From: Periplaneta americana
Taxonomy: Eukaryota > Arthropoda > Insecta > Blattodea > Blattidae
Length of the DNA stretch: 64,000 nt
Assembly: GCF_040183065.1 (NCBI RefSeq)
Contig: NW_027185565.1
Location: 725,501 to 789,500 of the forward strand
Direction: 5' to 3'
Shown here: positions 23,672 to 36,170 of the stretch, piece by piece
Layout of the letters: every line of letters begins with the position of its first letter
Position numbering within the stretch: position 1 is the stretch's first letter
Program-made: the position numbers and the translations under genes
The notes under the pieces: model-generated
Databases searched by the model: none
What the model was told of the DNA's origin: nothing
Seen by the model: only the letters and a program-made list of their open reading frames with translations

Positions 23672-25884
23672 ATTTGTTGTCGTGTGCAGTAATAGCTATA
23701 TTAAGGACGAAGATTTCGTCTTACACCAAATGTTTGAGCTCTTTAGAAATCTGTTAGGATGCAATGGTTTCCCCATTCCTTTCTGTTCATAAGTATTATG
23801 TAATAGCACTTGTTTGTTGGAAAAGTGTATTGAGTGAAGTAGAAAATCGAATTCAATATGTGTTTCTGGTACTGTTTTTTGGTATATCGACTGAAATTTG
23901 AAGAATTCTTCTGAATATGAATGTATATGTTACATTATCATTATTTTGAGAAAACATGTAACAAACGAATTTTAATTGATAATGCTCAGGTGGGCGACAG
24001 GAATTAAATATAAATTACGCAATGTATAGTCCGTTTGAAGCTTTTAAATTTCATTGTCTCTGCTGATGAAAAGTCAATGATGTATGTATAGTGCTATTAT
24101 TCTAGTGAAATTCATGGATTTTTAAACGTCCATATATTTGTGTTGAATCTGTGAAGATATCTTCTTTATGTAAGTCTATGAAAATACTACGTTGTGATAA
24201 GTTATCTTATGGAGTGTTTTCCGTATAATTCTGTTCATTTTATGATGTGTTGAAGGAAAGTACTCTTCTGATTTGAAGAGAATTTAATGCAACGAAGAAG
24301 TCAAATAAAAGTGACTATTGGTATATAAATGCAGTTTTTTAAGAAAAATTGAAGCCTTTTCTGAATATGAGCGAAAAGAAATATTAATCGCTGTTGCGAG
24401 ACATCATGGAACACACAGTTATGTTCAGAGATTCCTGAGGCAGGCGACATGAATTAAGTGGACAGCACGTAATATGTCATTCGTGTTGGACGCTTGATTT
24501 ACGCTGTCTCTCTAGAAGGAATATCAACGATGAGTACTAAAAATCTACTGGTGAACTTCGTGCATTGTAAGTCGAAAACCTGCATTTCAAGATGCTTTAT
24601 TATGTAGTGAGAATAGAACATGTGCAGTAAGAAATATAATATTACATTCAATAGTCTGTTTGGAAGAAGCCTGTTTTAATATTAATTAGTTTTTTACGGT
24701 CTTTAGGGAGGCGTTACGCTGGAAATGAATTACATATTTGTCTGTTCTACATTGTGGTGGTAATATTTTTTTATTCCAATCGCTCTACATTTATCCCATG
24801 ATATTTAAAATTTCATGTGACTTGTATGCGAATTATGCGTTCTCGTGAGATTTAATAGCTACAATTCTGGTGTAAGATGTTTCTTAGTCTTTTTCTCGGT
24901 TTTTTTATTATACTATAATGGGTTATAGAATAGTGTTGGTATGTAGGTTAGTGAATTGAGTGCTGAAGAAAAACCCGAAAAATTATGTGTTCCATTAAAA
25001 ATATAGTCTTTTTTCTCTGGATTTTGATGCATTCTAGTGAATGTAAATATAAGACTAAAACATGAATTTCTAAACAACATCTAAAAAATGAAATCGACTG
25101 TGGATTCTCTATGATATTTACTAGTTCGCGTGGCGATGCATTGTGCAATCTAAGCGTTATCGTGGGTTTTAATAACTTTTCTTCTGTAGGAATTTATTTT
25201 CGTTATAGAATTCTGTGAATAGAAATCTTTTTAAAATATTCCAGTTTTCAAAATTTACACACTTCTTTCTGTTCCAGTCACGGTCACTTTTCGTTTTGTT
25301 AATATAATGATAATGATTGAAGGGATAGTAGGCCTACTGGAAAGTTGACACGAGAAGTGAGTGGAACAGAAGAAAATATCAAATCCAAGTGTGTTTCTGT
25401 TTATAATTTTAGTTGTTTGATCGAAAGTCGGGGCTTCTGAATTGTTTAAACGAAGAGAAAGCTAGGTATTATACGTTAGATATGATCCATAAGATAGATT
25501 ATGATTTCCATTGCCTTTCCAGATGAAATATCATCCATGAATACTGGAAACGTATGGGTGAATGTTGCAATGGGAATCCATTTGCCTGAAATTGAAACTA
25601 CCTAAATATGAAAATTAAATAGAACATATGCAACAAAAAATGAAATTTGCATTCCTTTATCCTACATGGAAGAAATGAAATTATTATTAATTACCTTTAT
25701 CCGATTTGGTCATAACTATTATTGTGTTTTACATCACAGTGGTAACATTTTTCATTCCAATCACACTACACAAAATCTGTCATTTAGAAATCACAGTGGT
25801 ATATTTGCTTTATATGAGTTTTCGTGTGCTTTAATTGCTACATATCTGAGTATCGATTTCTCTTATGCCAACTATTTGTTTAAG

Positions 25885-25887
<3 letters not shown>

Positions 25888-25942
<55 letters not shown>
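25888..25942. repeat. (TA)n microsatellite expansion
   Basis: Replaces the short TTATAAATATATT of the other units with a pure TA run of about 55 bp. Confidence 0.97.
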
Positions 25943-25944
<2 letters not shown>

Positions 25945-26111
25945 CGATGGAATTGTTTTCCGTTTCTTTCTATTCATATTATCATTGTGGGTTATAGAAT
26001 AGCACTTGTCTGTTGGCAAGTAGGTTGGAGTGCGGCAGAAAAAAATACCAAATCCTGTCTTTCCGTTTCTTTTTTTTTTACTAATTTCGTCGCCGCAACC
26101 TGAGGCTTATT

Positions 26112-26345
26112 GTGTCTAGACCCACAACGCTGCTGAACAAAAGCACACTTTGCTGGACTCCCCCGTTTATTGGGTTAGTTTACCCGAGGGCCATTGCGGG
26201 ACACCACACACACTGATAGAATGGACGGACAAGCAGTCCCAGCAAGACGATCCAAAATAAATCTCCCTGACTTGACGACTTGTAATCTAACTCGGGTCAC
26301 CTTGATCAGGAGTCTAGAAAGCTACCTTAAGACCAAGGAAGCGTA
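26112..26345 (-). mobile_element. tRNA-derived SINE relic within repeat unit (copy 4)
   Basis: Homologous to the relic in copy 1, same orientation. Confidence 0.5.
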
Positions 26346-27232
26346 CATGTTGTTCTGTTAATAAATTCGTTTTTCTCATGGAAATTTGAGGAATTATTAT
26401 AGTCCAACCATTTAAATTGTATGAATTCTACTCAATGGGAATACATGTTATAGCAATAAAACGTCATATTATGAGCATCTACCACTTCGAATTTAACTGA
26501 GATTTCTAAGGCCGACGAATGGAATGAAATGCAAAATACGTACCTATGAATATTTTGCATAGCGCTTGTAATTTTCGTTATATTCCCAGATGGATTGGCA
26601 GCAACGAATATTGCGTATATAATGGTGAATTTAATTCTTTTTAAGTCCCTACTGCTGTATTTGAAACTGCATAGATATATTCAGGAACTTGTTTTTGTGC
26701 TGTAAGCAATGGAATTTTATGAAATTTGCCTATTTTGGAGGAAGTAAGCTTAATTTGTATGAACTTTATGCTTCGTGATGAAAGATGATGCATAGCATAA
26801 AATATGACACAATATTAACCTTCAGACTACCAAGCGGGGTCAGAAGATACCCCGACGCAAAATGTTTAATTATTTTCATGTGAAAACGGTATCTGTGCGC
26901 ATTGATACTTCTTGTTATTGTCAGATTTGTTTATCGCGTCATGTCTGTCGTGTTGGTTACATAAGTGTTCCATCCCTAAGAAAATTATATTTATTTTTAT
27001 TCAGTGGGGTCTCTGTTGACCCCTCTTGGTAGATTGTGTTGTACAAAACTTTTGTCACTAGTTTATTTTCTTTGCCCATTGTTGTTGTTGGTAAGCCTTT
27101 CAGGTATCTCAAATTGTTTGTGCATTGTTGTTGGGAATCTGTCTACACTTTTATTTCAGTAGATTACTGGTTTAGATTGAGTTGTACACAATTACTCTTC
27201 TTGATACATAAAAATGTCAGGAAGGAAAATAT

Positions 27233-27577
27233 TTAAATCCATCGCGCTACAGCCCTTTGTAGGGCCAAGACCGACCAGCCGGCTGCTGGCCTCACGTCGA
27301 CATGCCGAAGCAGAGGTGGACGATCATCCAACCAGAATAAATGTATCGTGTGGTTAGCACGATGATCCCAGTAGCTTTACAGATGGTTTGCGAAACCGGA
27401 TTTTCGCTACCCATCGTAGCTCCCGAAGTGCGTCACGTTGCTCTGTGGGCACCGGTCTCATACACTGGCCGAAATTTTATGAGATAATTTTTTCCCCATG
27501 AGGACTCGAACCAGCGCGCGTTCCGTAACTTGAGTCTTAGGCAGGATGCCTCAGACCACGACACCACGGCGTGGGAG
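27233..27577 (-). mobile_element. tRNA-derived SINE with 10-bp target duplication
   Basis: Flanked by AGGAAAATAT at 27223-27232 and 27578-27587. On the minus strand the head reads GTGTCGTGGTCTGAGGC (A box) and GGTTCGAGTCC (B box). The body contains a conserved GGCCAGCAGCCGGCTGGTCGG-like core near 27275-27295, known to me as a common insect SINE or LINE-tail sequence. About 345 bp, probably full length. Confidence 0.88.
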
Positions 27578-27919
27578 AGGAAAATATATGACATACATAA
27601 GCAGGAACATGTTGGTGAAGTGACTCATATGATATAGAGTGAGAGTGAAAATGAAGAAGTACAACTACTTCTTTATTTTCACTCTGTCAGAATTAGAAGA
27701 GACTAATGGAAGAGGTTGAAGAAGTAGCAGAAGAAATAGAAAATAGTGATACTGATGTTGATGTTGGTGCAGATGAAAATGATGACATGGAGATTGATGA
27801 AAATTATACGAGTAAAAATGGAATGTCTCGGTCTAAAAGTCCACCAAAAACCACGCGACGAACAGTTCAAAATATTGTTAGAGTGCCTCCGGTGCTTACA
27901 TGTGCATCTTAGAGACTTC

Positions 27920-28033
27920 AGACAATGAATGATGTTTTCAAGATATAGTTGGTGATAGTATTTGAAAAATTATTGTAGACAATGAATGATGTTTTCAAGA
28001 TATAGTTGGTGATAGTATTTGAAAAATTATTGT
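27920..28033. repeat. 57-bp tandem duplication
   Basis: Two identical adjacent 57-bp units beginning AGACAATGAATGATG, within the transposase pseudogene and disrupting its frame. Identity suggests a recent event. Confidence 0.95.
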
Positions 28034-28784
28034 AGACTGTACTAATAAAAAGGCACAGGCTTTTCATGAAGAATGGAATACAAAAAAATCCAGAAAAACA
28101 GAGACAATGGCTGCCAACAGATGTCAATGAAATGCATGCATTTTTGATAACCATGACTGTTTTGAAAGCTAACTGGGAGTCTTAGAGTTTTTATGAACTA
28201 CAGAGCCCATGTACAAAAGAGACATATTTCTTGCTGCAATATCTCGAACTCTATTTCAGCATTTATTGACATTCATCAGATTTGATGACACTAGTACAAG
28301 AGATGAAAAGAGACGAAATGATAAACTGGCTGCTATCAGAGATGTCTTCAGTTTGTTTGTCGACCACTGTAAATCCATCTATTGTAAGATGTGTATTAGA
28401 ATTGTAGCTGAACAACTTGTTTCTTTCCGAGGACGCTGCCCTTTCATTGTTTATATGAAGTCAAAAGCTGCTAAGTATGAAGTGAAAATGTGGGTCCTGG
28501 TTGATGTAGAAACAAGTTACGCAATAAACTTACAGGTGTACATTGGAAAAGAAGGGGCTGCTCCTGTAAAAATCAATGTCAAAGAGTAGTGTTTGATCTA
28601 ACCGGCCGCCTATAAGGAGGGTACGGCATTACGACAGATATTCTTTCTTACATCTATTCCACTTGCAAATGAACTTTACAAGAAATATTTGACACTGTGT
28701 GGAACTATGAGAAAGAATAGGCATGGAATACCCAAGGTATTGTTGCCTAGCCCTAAAATGGGGTGTCGATACTATGGACAAAAA

Positions 28785-29256
28785 ACATACATATATTCAT
28801 TGTCCTGTGTCTCCCTATGGGGAGCATAGGGCCACAAAAGAAAAGCGCCATTCTGACCTATTTGCGGCCAAGGCCTTCACTTCTCTCCAGCTCTTCCCTA
28901 GATTTTGAGCTTCTTCTTGAACAGACCGCCGCCACGTTATCCTGGGTCTTCCTGTTCTCTTACTCCCCTGAGGATTCCATTCGAGTGCTTCTTTAGCAAT
29001 GTTTCCTTCTGTGCGTCTCAGGGCGTGTCCAATCCAGCGCCATTTTCTTCTTTTCATCTCCAGATGAATGGGCTTCTGTTGCATCTTCTTCCAAAGTAAT
29101 GTATTGAAAATGACGTTCGGCCACCATACCCCCAATATGTTTTGTAAACAACGATTGACAAATGTTTGCAGTTCATGAGTGAGGCGTTTTGTCACTTTCC
29201 ATGCCTCGCTGCCAGAGAGAAGAACTGATTATACGTTGCTCTCAAACAAGCGCAGT
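28785..29256 (-). mobile_element. 5'-truncated LINE with 12-bp target duplication
   Basis: Flanked by CTATGGACAAAA at 28773-28784 and 29257-29268. The minus-strand frame at 28815-29195 reads IGHALRRTEGNIAKEALEWN and GRPRITWRRSVQEEAQNLGK, the conserved C-terminal region after the reverse transcriptase of RTE/BovB- or Jockey-like LINEs. Only the last 126 codons remain. It interrupts the piggyBac transposase at its third catalytic site. Confidence 0.9.
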
Positions 29257-30562
29257 CTATGGACAAAATGTTAAATGAATATTCTGTGAAAACAACAAGA
29301 CGATGATCTTGTGTCTTATTCCTGAACATTGTCGACATTGGGTGTCTCAATGCTTATATAGTATGGAAGGCAAAGAATCCACATCTTCAGTCAAGTTCTA
29401 CGCACAGAAGAATGAACTTTCTGCTCCAATTTGGAAAGGAGTCGATCATTCCGAAAGTGAAACGACGACTTCAGCATAACACAGGATTTCACAAACCAGC
29501 AATAACTGCAATGAGATATCTTGTTCCTGAGCGAGAGCCTATGGGAAGAGAAGATAGTGAACCTCTAATCAAGCTACATAAACAATCTGATGTCAGTTGT
29601 GCCCTAGAAAAACTGTCAGGAATACTAGTGAATCCTGTGAAATGTGTAAAAACAATGCATGTGCGAAAGCCATATCAAGAAAATAACCAAAACAGTGTGT
29701 CTGCCATGCAGTGAAACTGTGAAGTGAACTTCAGATGTGAAATTTGTTACATACATTTCTTCTGTTCAGTTGTACACCCTATTTATTTTTCGTGAATATT
29801 TTTGCTCTTATTGTCAAAAATATACCTGCCCCAAATTAGTTTGAACTTTTAATTTGAACTCAAGATAGAAATTGTGAAAGACTTGAATGCATGAATTCGA
29901 AATATGAAAAAGGTACTAGAGAAGAAAATTTCAGTTAGGTTAAGGTAAAATTGGACTTCTATTGTTTCCGAACTCATTGTTTAAATATGTTGTATTTTCA
30001 AAATGCACTATATTAATAATTTTCTTTTAAGTATTTTATTATAAATTGTTTTCATTGTTCTTTATAAAGCAATTTCTTCTCGGGGTCTTGGCTGACCCCG
30101 CTTGGTAGTTGGTGTTGGTCTTAGAGCTTGGTAGTCTGAAGGTTAATTGTCCGTTTTGCTTACGATACAGACACGATTTATTAAAATAATTTACTATGCA
30201 TTCACTTTTGAAAAGCAGTGAGAGATTTATTATTGAGGGGAGACTGTAGGTGAGTTAGGGTCAAAATCATTTTTTTTTTTTAATTTTCTGATAGTTTAGG
30301 GTCCGTTTTATCAAGATGTTATGTATTTTTGTCTGAAAATAGACCTAAAAGCACTTTAAAGGGCAATTTAAATTTCCTCTGCATGACATGCCACGCCCCC
30401 TTCAAGTTCTCCATCTCTATAGCATTACTTTTCCTGTTTCCTGAGGTTTTAGAAAGAAATTTTGTCTTGTTTTGTTGCTCAGTCTGTTTCACCATGCTCC
30501 TTTCAGCTGTTTCCCGCCAGTTTATTGTTAGTGTTGTGTGTTTTTCTTGTAAGGGAAGAAAA

Positions 30563-32436
30563 ATGCCTCGCCCTAGGAAAATTTTCTTGAAAAGAAGAGG
30601 AGGGTGTGGAAGGAAGAAAAAAAGTGATGTAAATAATGTAGATAATACTAGTAATATTGTAAATAGTGCAGTTATTGAAATTAATGAGAACAGTGATGAG
30701 GTTAGGTTAGAGACATCAGGTAGTTCCACTCCAAATTCACAATTCAGCTCTGTAAATAATTGTAGTGCATCACGGAAAAAGCTTGTTAGTGATGATACAA
30801 GACAGAATGAAAACCCAACAAGTGAAATAGAAGAGACAAGTGATGCAAAAATTACAAATGGGAATGTGATAGTGGATATTGAACTGTTGTCAGCTGCTAT
30901 TTCTAGTTTTATGAAATGTAAATATTGTAATGCTTGTGATGAAATACTTTGTTATGAAAACTCTGATGCAAGACTAGGACTAGCAAGTTATTTAGTGTTT
31001 GAATGTAAATGTTGTAAGAAGAAACTCTCATTTTATTCTAGTAAAAGAACTGACAATTGTTATGAACATAATTTGAGATTTGTATATGGGCTGAGAACAA
31101 TAGGGAAAGGGGAAACAACTGGGAAAAGTCTGTGCGCTGTAATGAATCTACCCCAAGGACCTACAAGATTGCAAAATTATAATACGTGTAAAAATTGTAA
31201 TTGTAATATTGTAAAATGTTGACATGTTCCACATCTTAAAGCTTCATTGCTCATGTAAGATCTATGGAATAAAATGAATGAATGAATGAATGGATGCACA
31301 GACATTGCTGTGGCCATCGATGGGAGCTGGCAGCATAGAGGACATACAAGTCTAAATAGTGTGGTGTCTGCCACCAGTGTAGATAATGGGAAGGTGATAG
31401 ACATAGAAATTCTTTCAAAATACTGTCATAAATGTACCATTGAAACAAATGAAGAGAAACTGAAACAACACCAAGGAAGTGAGGAATGCAAAATGAATTA
31501 CAAAGGTAGCAGTGGCGGTATGAAGATGAAAGGAGCAAATGCTATTTTTTCTCGTTCTTTGGATCTTAATGGTGTTAGATATACTAAATACTTGGGGGAT
31601 GGAAACAGCAAAGGGTTCCTTTGTGTTGTGCAATCTAAGCCCTATGGTGATGTTGTGCCAGAAAAACTTGAATGTATTGGGCACGTGCAGAAGAGAATGG
31701 GGACACGTCTTCGAAAACTAAGACAACAACTCAAGAAAGAGCCATTGGAAGATGGTAAACTCATTTCTGGTAGGGGAAGACTGACTGACAAAGAAATTGA
31801 CAACATACAAAATTATTATGGGCAGGCAATAAGAAGAAACATAGATAGTGAAAAGAAAATGCAGCAAGACATCTGGGCAATATATTTCCACAAACTTTCC
31901 ACAGACGCTTCACCATTTCATCAACTCTGTCCATCGGGATCAACATCTTGGTGCAAATACAACCGTGCTCTGGTAACAGGAGAACAGTATAAGCACCAAT
32001 ATTCACTACCTGAAGCAGTATGTTTCACCATCAAGCCAATTTTCCGATCTCTAGCAGACCGAAGTCTTCTTCGCAAATTTCTCCATGGACGAACACAAAA
32101 TCCTAACGAGTCCTTCAACAATGTGATATGGACCAAATTGCCAAAAAATGTGTTTGTAGGTCATGAAACTTTGTCATTTGGAGTGTATGAGGCAGTCCTA
32201 GCTTATAATGAAGGTAACACTGGAAAGCTAGAGGTTATTAGATTGTTAGGAATGAAGCCAGGAGTAAATATGTGGTTAGAATCTGTTCAAAATTAGACAA
32301 ACTGAGGGTGAAGAAGGGTGACTACGAGGTGGAATTGATTAGGAAAAAGATAAGACAACACTCCAGAGGTCTAAAAAGGGCAAGAGAAGAAGAAGAAAAT
32401 GAGGATGACCCAGCATACGGAGCAGGAATGTTTTGA
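30563..32436 (+). pseudogene. Mutator-like transposase (PF20700-type), disrupted
   Basis: The likely start is the ATG at 30563 (MPRPRKIFLKRRG, basic); the frame is open further upstream. Segment 1 runs to the stop near 31222 and contains a Cys-rich stretch (CKYCNACDEI ... CKCCKKKL), a probable zinc finger. A retroposon-like tail then interrupts it. Segment 2 (31286-32296, same frame) opens with DIAVAIDGSWQHRGHTSLN, then YCHKCTIE, RYTKYLGDGNSKGF and HVQKRMGTRLRKL, all hallmarks of the family; the DGSW and GDGNSK aspartates are plausible catalytic residues. A 1-base shift near 32290 separates the last 45 or so codons, which end in PAYGAGMF at 32436. Otherwise little decayed, so recently inactivated. 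Confidence 0.85.
31173..31285 (+). mobile_element. Retroposon 3' tail with (ATGA)n inside the Mutator gene
   Basis: About 110 bp ending in AATAAAATGAATGAATGAATG, with a polyadenylation-like AATAAA and a tetranucleotide tail, typical of LINE 3' ends. It brings an in-frame stop (TGTTGA at about 31220) but leaves the flanking frame in register. No target duplication was resolved, so the exact left edge is uncertain. Confidence 0.6.
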
Positions 32437-33670
32437 GGTCAGTCATAAGATGTTGAAAATTGAATCAACTTTTTCCGCAAATTTATTTTTGTGACATTAA
32501 GGAACAATTTTCTAAGGAGCTATAGGTCATAGAGCCATGAAATTTTTAGAGCATGTTTGTGTATCATCTGACAATGTTTTGTCATTTTTTGGAAGCCCTT
32601 GAACCCATAACAGTCATAACTCAATTTTGATTTTGGGTAAAAATGTTGAAAATATTTGTCTCTTGGAGAAAAATTCATAAAAAATACAATTTATGTTTAA
32701 ATGAGTAAAAAAATGGCAATATATTCAGGAAGGTTGTAAAATACATTGCAGATAATTTGGTTAACATATCACAAATAGTTTCTGAGAAAATTGTACCTAA
32801 ACTATGCTGATTTAACATTGCTTGTATAGGACGTACATTCTCCCCTTAAAGAAATTCAATTTCCTAGATTTAAATATCACGTCTAACGGGAACTAGCTCA
32901 TCACGTTGGCAAATTGAGCTTTCCCTTATTTAGGGAGGCCTTTGCCCTCCATGGGACACAATAGGCTATCTTTATCTTTGCTTATCTCTATAATATTTAC
33001 AAGCGGAAACACGTGAGAGGTGTGTATGTATTATCCGTTGCATTATGGTTTATTGGTTACATTTATGTAGGAAGATTTCATCGTAGGAATCTATCAATTG
33101 ACATCTTTGTGAAATATTACGTTGTGCAATGTTTTCCTGCTCCCTTCTGGTCATGTTTTGATATGTTAAAAGACATTATTCTACTGTAACAGGAGAAGTA
33201 AATGCAACGGGAATCCCGAATCAACGTGACGTTTCGTTCGTAATGTGTGTTCTGTCAGTAAAATTCGAGCCTTCTAACTAAATGTAAGCGAAAGAAGACT
33301 AAATCAGTATTACGAGACATCATGAAACCAATGAAGTTTTACGAAAATTGCTCGGGAAGGCGACGGGAATTAGGTAGACAACACGTAATATATAATTCGT
33401 TTGGTACACATGATTTTTTCGTCTTTCCGGATGAAGTATCGACGATGAATACTTTAAATTACTGGTGAAGTGCATGAATTTTATGACCATAACCGTGCAT
33501 TTGAGACTGCTTAAATATTGTATGTACAGCTGTCAAAAGAAAAAGTGGCCGCTCTCCTGGAACAAAGTTCCATTCGGGTATCTTCGCTATAATTCGGAGA
33601 CAGGCGATGTTACATATTGTTGGACCACGTTGCCTGATATCTACAGTTATAATTGAAATATTCTGTGTGT

Positions 33671-33729
33671 TATCGATAGCATAATGGTAGCGTTCAGGCT
33701 TCTTATTCATGAGGTCCTGCGTTCGAATA
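33671..33729 (+). other. tRNA-like module near left end of 17-kb element
   Basis: Reads TAGCATAATGGTAGCG (A-box-like) and GTCCTGCGTTCGAAT (B-box-like) at tRNA spacing. The acceptor stem does not pair well, so it is not a functional tRNA gene. The palindromic element inserted in its B-box end (target CGAATA). Confidence 0.4.
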
Positions 33730-34896
33730 AGTAGTATACAAAGTGGACTGACGTCAAGGGTTTGAGGGTATGGAGGGCCTGGAGGGGCGTGGCCAAAGGA
33801 GGGGTGGGGGAAGTAGGCGTGGCGTTGGTTCGTCATTGGTTGAAACAGAAGTGGGGGAACTCAATTTTGATTGGTGCATGGGTGGAGAGTCTCAAATGCG
33901 ATTGGTCAATGGGGTTGGAAGGGGATTGTGATTAGCGAATGAGAATGGATACCTCATGTATGTGAGTGGTCGTAAACGGTGGTTGGGTGGGGTGATCCGC
34001 GTGTGCAATTGGATAATGGGAGAGAGATAATTTTGGGGGGGGGATGGGAGTGTTGAATTTCGATTAATTGTTGGTATTACAACATTTGATTGATAGTGAG
34101 GAGAGGGGAGGAGTTGTGGTTGCCCCTGCGTGATAGTAATTCACCTTGAAAGAACTAGGTCACACGTGTCAAAAGGAAGGCGATGTTTCGAATACGCATG
34201 TTCCTGTGGGTCTTATTTGACACTTGTATTATTTTTTGTTCGACCACCGCCTGTTCGCTGGCCAGTTGAAAATAATTTTCTGTTGTGAAATATGTATGAG
34301 TATGTATTACGCAGTCGGTTTAGCCATCTGTGTGAGAGGTGAATCCCGCACGTGGAAGTGAAAGTGAGTCCTCGACTATATGACATTGACTGGACGCGGC
34401 TGTCTGAAGCACGCAAACAGTAATTGAAAGAGAAAGTATATCACCTTGGTGGAAGTAAAACAATGCATCAAATCGAATTTAAAAAGATGAAATAGCGGAA
34501 AGGTTAGTAGAAATGAATAAAATTACTCAAATATGTGAAGAAAACTCAATTCTCACTTCAAAAATGACCTATGATTATTAGAAGTGAATAAAATGTATAA
34601 CATAATAACAATGGAGAAAACTCACTTCAACAGTCACCTGGTTGCTGTATTTAAAGAGGCATAAATACATAAAGTTAGCATGATTTATACTCTATCTATG
34701 GCTGGAAGTAAAATCTTTTACCTGATTCCAGACATTCGCGGAGAAGACAGTAATTTCTCACAGCAGTTGTTAAAAGTACAAAGGGATATACATAAAAAGA
34801 CTTGGACTTTTCACGATAGATTGACGCATAACCATAGTCAGAGAAAGGTTTCAGTAAGGCAGAAAAATCTTTCACCTTATTCCTTCCGCAGAAAAT

Positions 34897-34898
<2 letters not shown>

Positions 34899-34964
<66 letters not shown>
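34899..34964. repeat. (AAT)22 microsatellite, left arm
   Basis: Pure AAT run; its mirror in the right arm (46681-46714) is about half as long. Confidence 0.97.
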
Positions 34965-34966
<2 letters not shown>

Positions 34967-35164
34967 TCAATCTTTTTCCAAAAATAAATGGTGTTTACAT
35001 TTATAATTACACATCGTAACGCATAAATCTAACGCATGAGTCTTATCAAAGTGCAAAATGCTCCATGCACCATATTGTAAGAAACTTTTAATATTTCTTT
35101 TTAATTATATGTTCGGAGAAGGTATATAAATAATTATAAGTATTAGTTTATTATGGGGATTTTT

Positions 35165-35310
35165 CAAATTTTGCTCAACAAATATGTTAAATTCTAAAGC
35201 AGAGTACTCACTTAAATGTATCTTTAAAATGTCTTGCATTTCATCAGTGATGCATTCTCAAATATCTTTTAATTCACTCTCATGATTTGTTAGATTTAGA
35301 GCACATTCAC
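35165..35310 (-). pseudogene. Duplicate fragment of the polymerase-linked remnant, left arm
   Basis: Inverted copy of 39299-39440 within the same arm, encoding the same LSEYSAL-FNIFVEQN peptide region on the minus strand. Mirrored in the right arm near 46345-46490. Too short to be functional. Confidence 0.6.
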
Positions 35311-35667
35311 GGAGCAGACTGGTAATTCTCACATCAGTTGTTAAAAGTACAAAGAGATATACAGAACATGTATAATTAACCATCCTGAGACCACAAATCG
35401 TATTTTTGACATTTTTGTTTGTTTGTATGTCTGTCTATGTTACCTTTTCACACAATAATGGCCGAACCAATTCGCATCGAAACTAAAAACAAGTTTATGC
35501 ACAAGCACTGTAAGTTTATTATGAGTAAATAAAAGTATATAAAATATACTATTCTTATTATTTAAAGACGCTCATGCACACATCTTCTTTTACATGGAGG
35601 TTCATAAAATCCAAGTAAATGCTCACTTGAATAATTACCTATAATTACTAGTCAATTTCCAGAATTA

Positions 35668-35681
35668 ATAATAATAATAAT

Positions 35682-35713
<32 letters not shown>
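35668..35713. repeat. (AAT)n microsatellite, left arm, second site
   Basis: AAT run with one interruption; its mirror in the right arm (45898-45979) is longer, about 82 bp. Confidence 0.95.
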
Positions 35714-35715
<2 letters not shown>

Positions 35716-36170
35716 GTGTTTTTATAGGTGCATCTAACATTGAAACATACGATTAGCTGTGTCTGTTTTAATGTCACAATGAATAATATTCCCTGTTTGT
35801 TGTGCAAGACCGCCTTAAATAGATGGAATCATTTTCGTAATACGCTGGATGGGTACAAACAGACATACCCCATTTCTTTATTTTACTTCCGTATTCAGAC
35901 TACGAAGAGTGATACAAATGTGTTTCTTATAAGTGAACCTAACATTGAAACATACGATTAGCTGTGTGTCTTTTAATGTTGCAATACTCTATCAGTCATC
36001 TCACGTTACAATAAGCTCAGTGATAGTATGTGAAAAGTACATCACAATAATTCTCGTTATATTTAATATAGTATTTTAGTTAAATATAAAAAGAAGTGGA
36101 TCAAATTCTCCCTGTTGGCTTAAAATATAAGTCTTTAAGTGGAAATTATTGATTTATAAATATATTATGA

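Larger units (their letters stand above)
20366..25030 (+). repeat. Higher-order tandem repeat, copy 3
   Basis: Aligns along its length with copy 2. It carries the MITE at 23428-23671 and lacks about 150 bp near 22664 that other copies have (GACGTTTCG joined directly to TAATATATAATTCG). Confidence 0.9.
27706..29714 (+). pseudogene. piggyBac transposase pseudogene
   Basis: The acidic N-terminus is at 27706-27912. The central segment at 28209-28589 includes RDVFSLFVDHCK and the FRGRCPFIVYMKSKAAKYEV block; the usual TxDEQ upstream of FRGRCP reads IVAEQL, so the first catalytic aspartate is lost. The third catalytic region GVDTMDK (about 28752-28775) is split by a LINE insertion and resumes at 29257 with MDKMLNEYSVK. 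The downstream part (LNIVDIGCLNAYIVWKAKNP) and a Cys-containing tail run to 29714. It also carries a 57-bp tandem duplication and multiple stops and frameshifts. Non-functional. Confidence 0.88.
26819..30142 (+). mobile_element. piggyBac transposon, inactive, carrying SINE and LINE insertions
   Basis: TTAA lies at 26815-26818 and 30143-30146. Perfect terminal repeats CCTTCAGACTACCAAGC sit at both ends, and subterminal ACCAAGCGGGGTCAG-type repeats occur near both ends in inverted orientation. Its TIR differs from that of the 3188-5920 element, so it belongs to another piggyBac family. The transposase (plus strand) is broken by a LINE fragment and several frameshifts. The left noncoding part holds a SINE. 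Confidence 0.93.
30237..32845 (+). mobile_element. Mutator-domain DNA transposon (2609 bp)
   Basis: Inserted in copy 4 relative to the other units. Termini are inverted with about 12 of 14 matches (GGGGAGACTGTAGG left, GGGGAGAATGTACG right). Flanks are TTGA (30233-30236) and TTAA (32846-32849), while empty units have a single TTAA, suggesting a 4-bp TTAA duplication rather than the 8 to 9 bp usual for Mutator. It encodes a PF20700-like transposase on the plus strand. The 3' part (32437-32845) is AT-rich and non-coding. Confidence 0.75.

Noticed and set aside
34680..35006. 108-codon ORF ending in polyasparagine
   Set aside because: The Asn run is the AAT microsatellite; the upstream part is a repeated arm module and the arm-arm identity is due to the palindrome.
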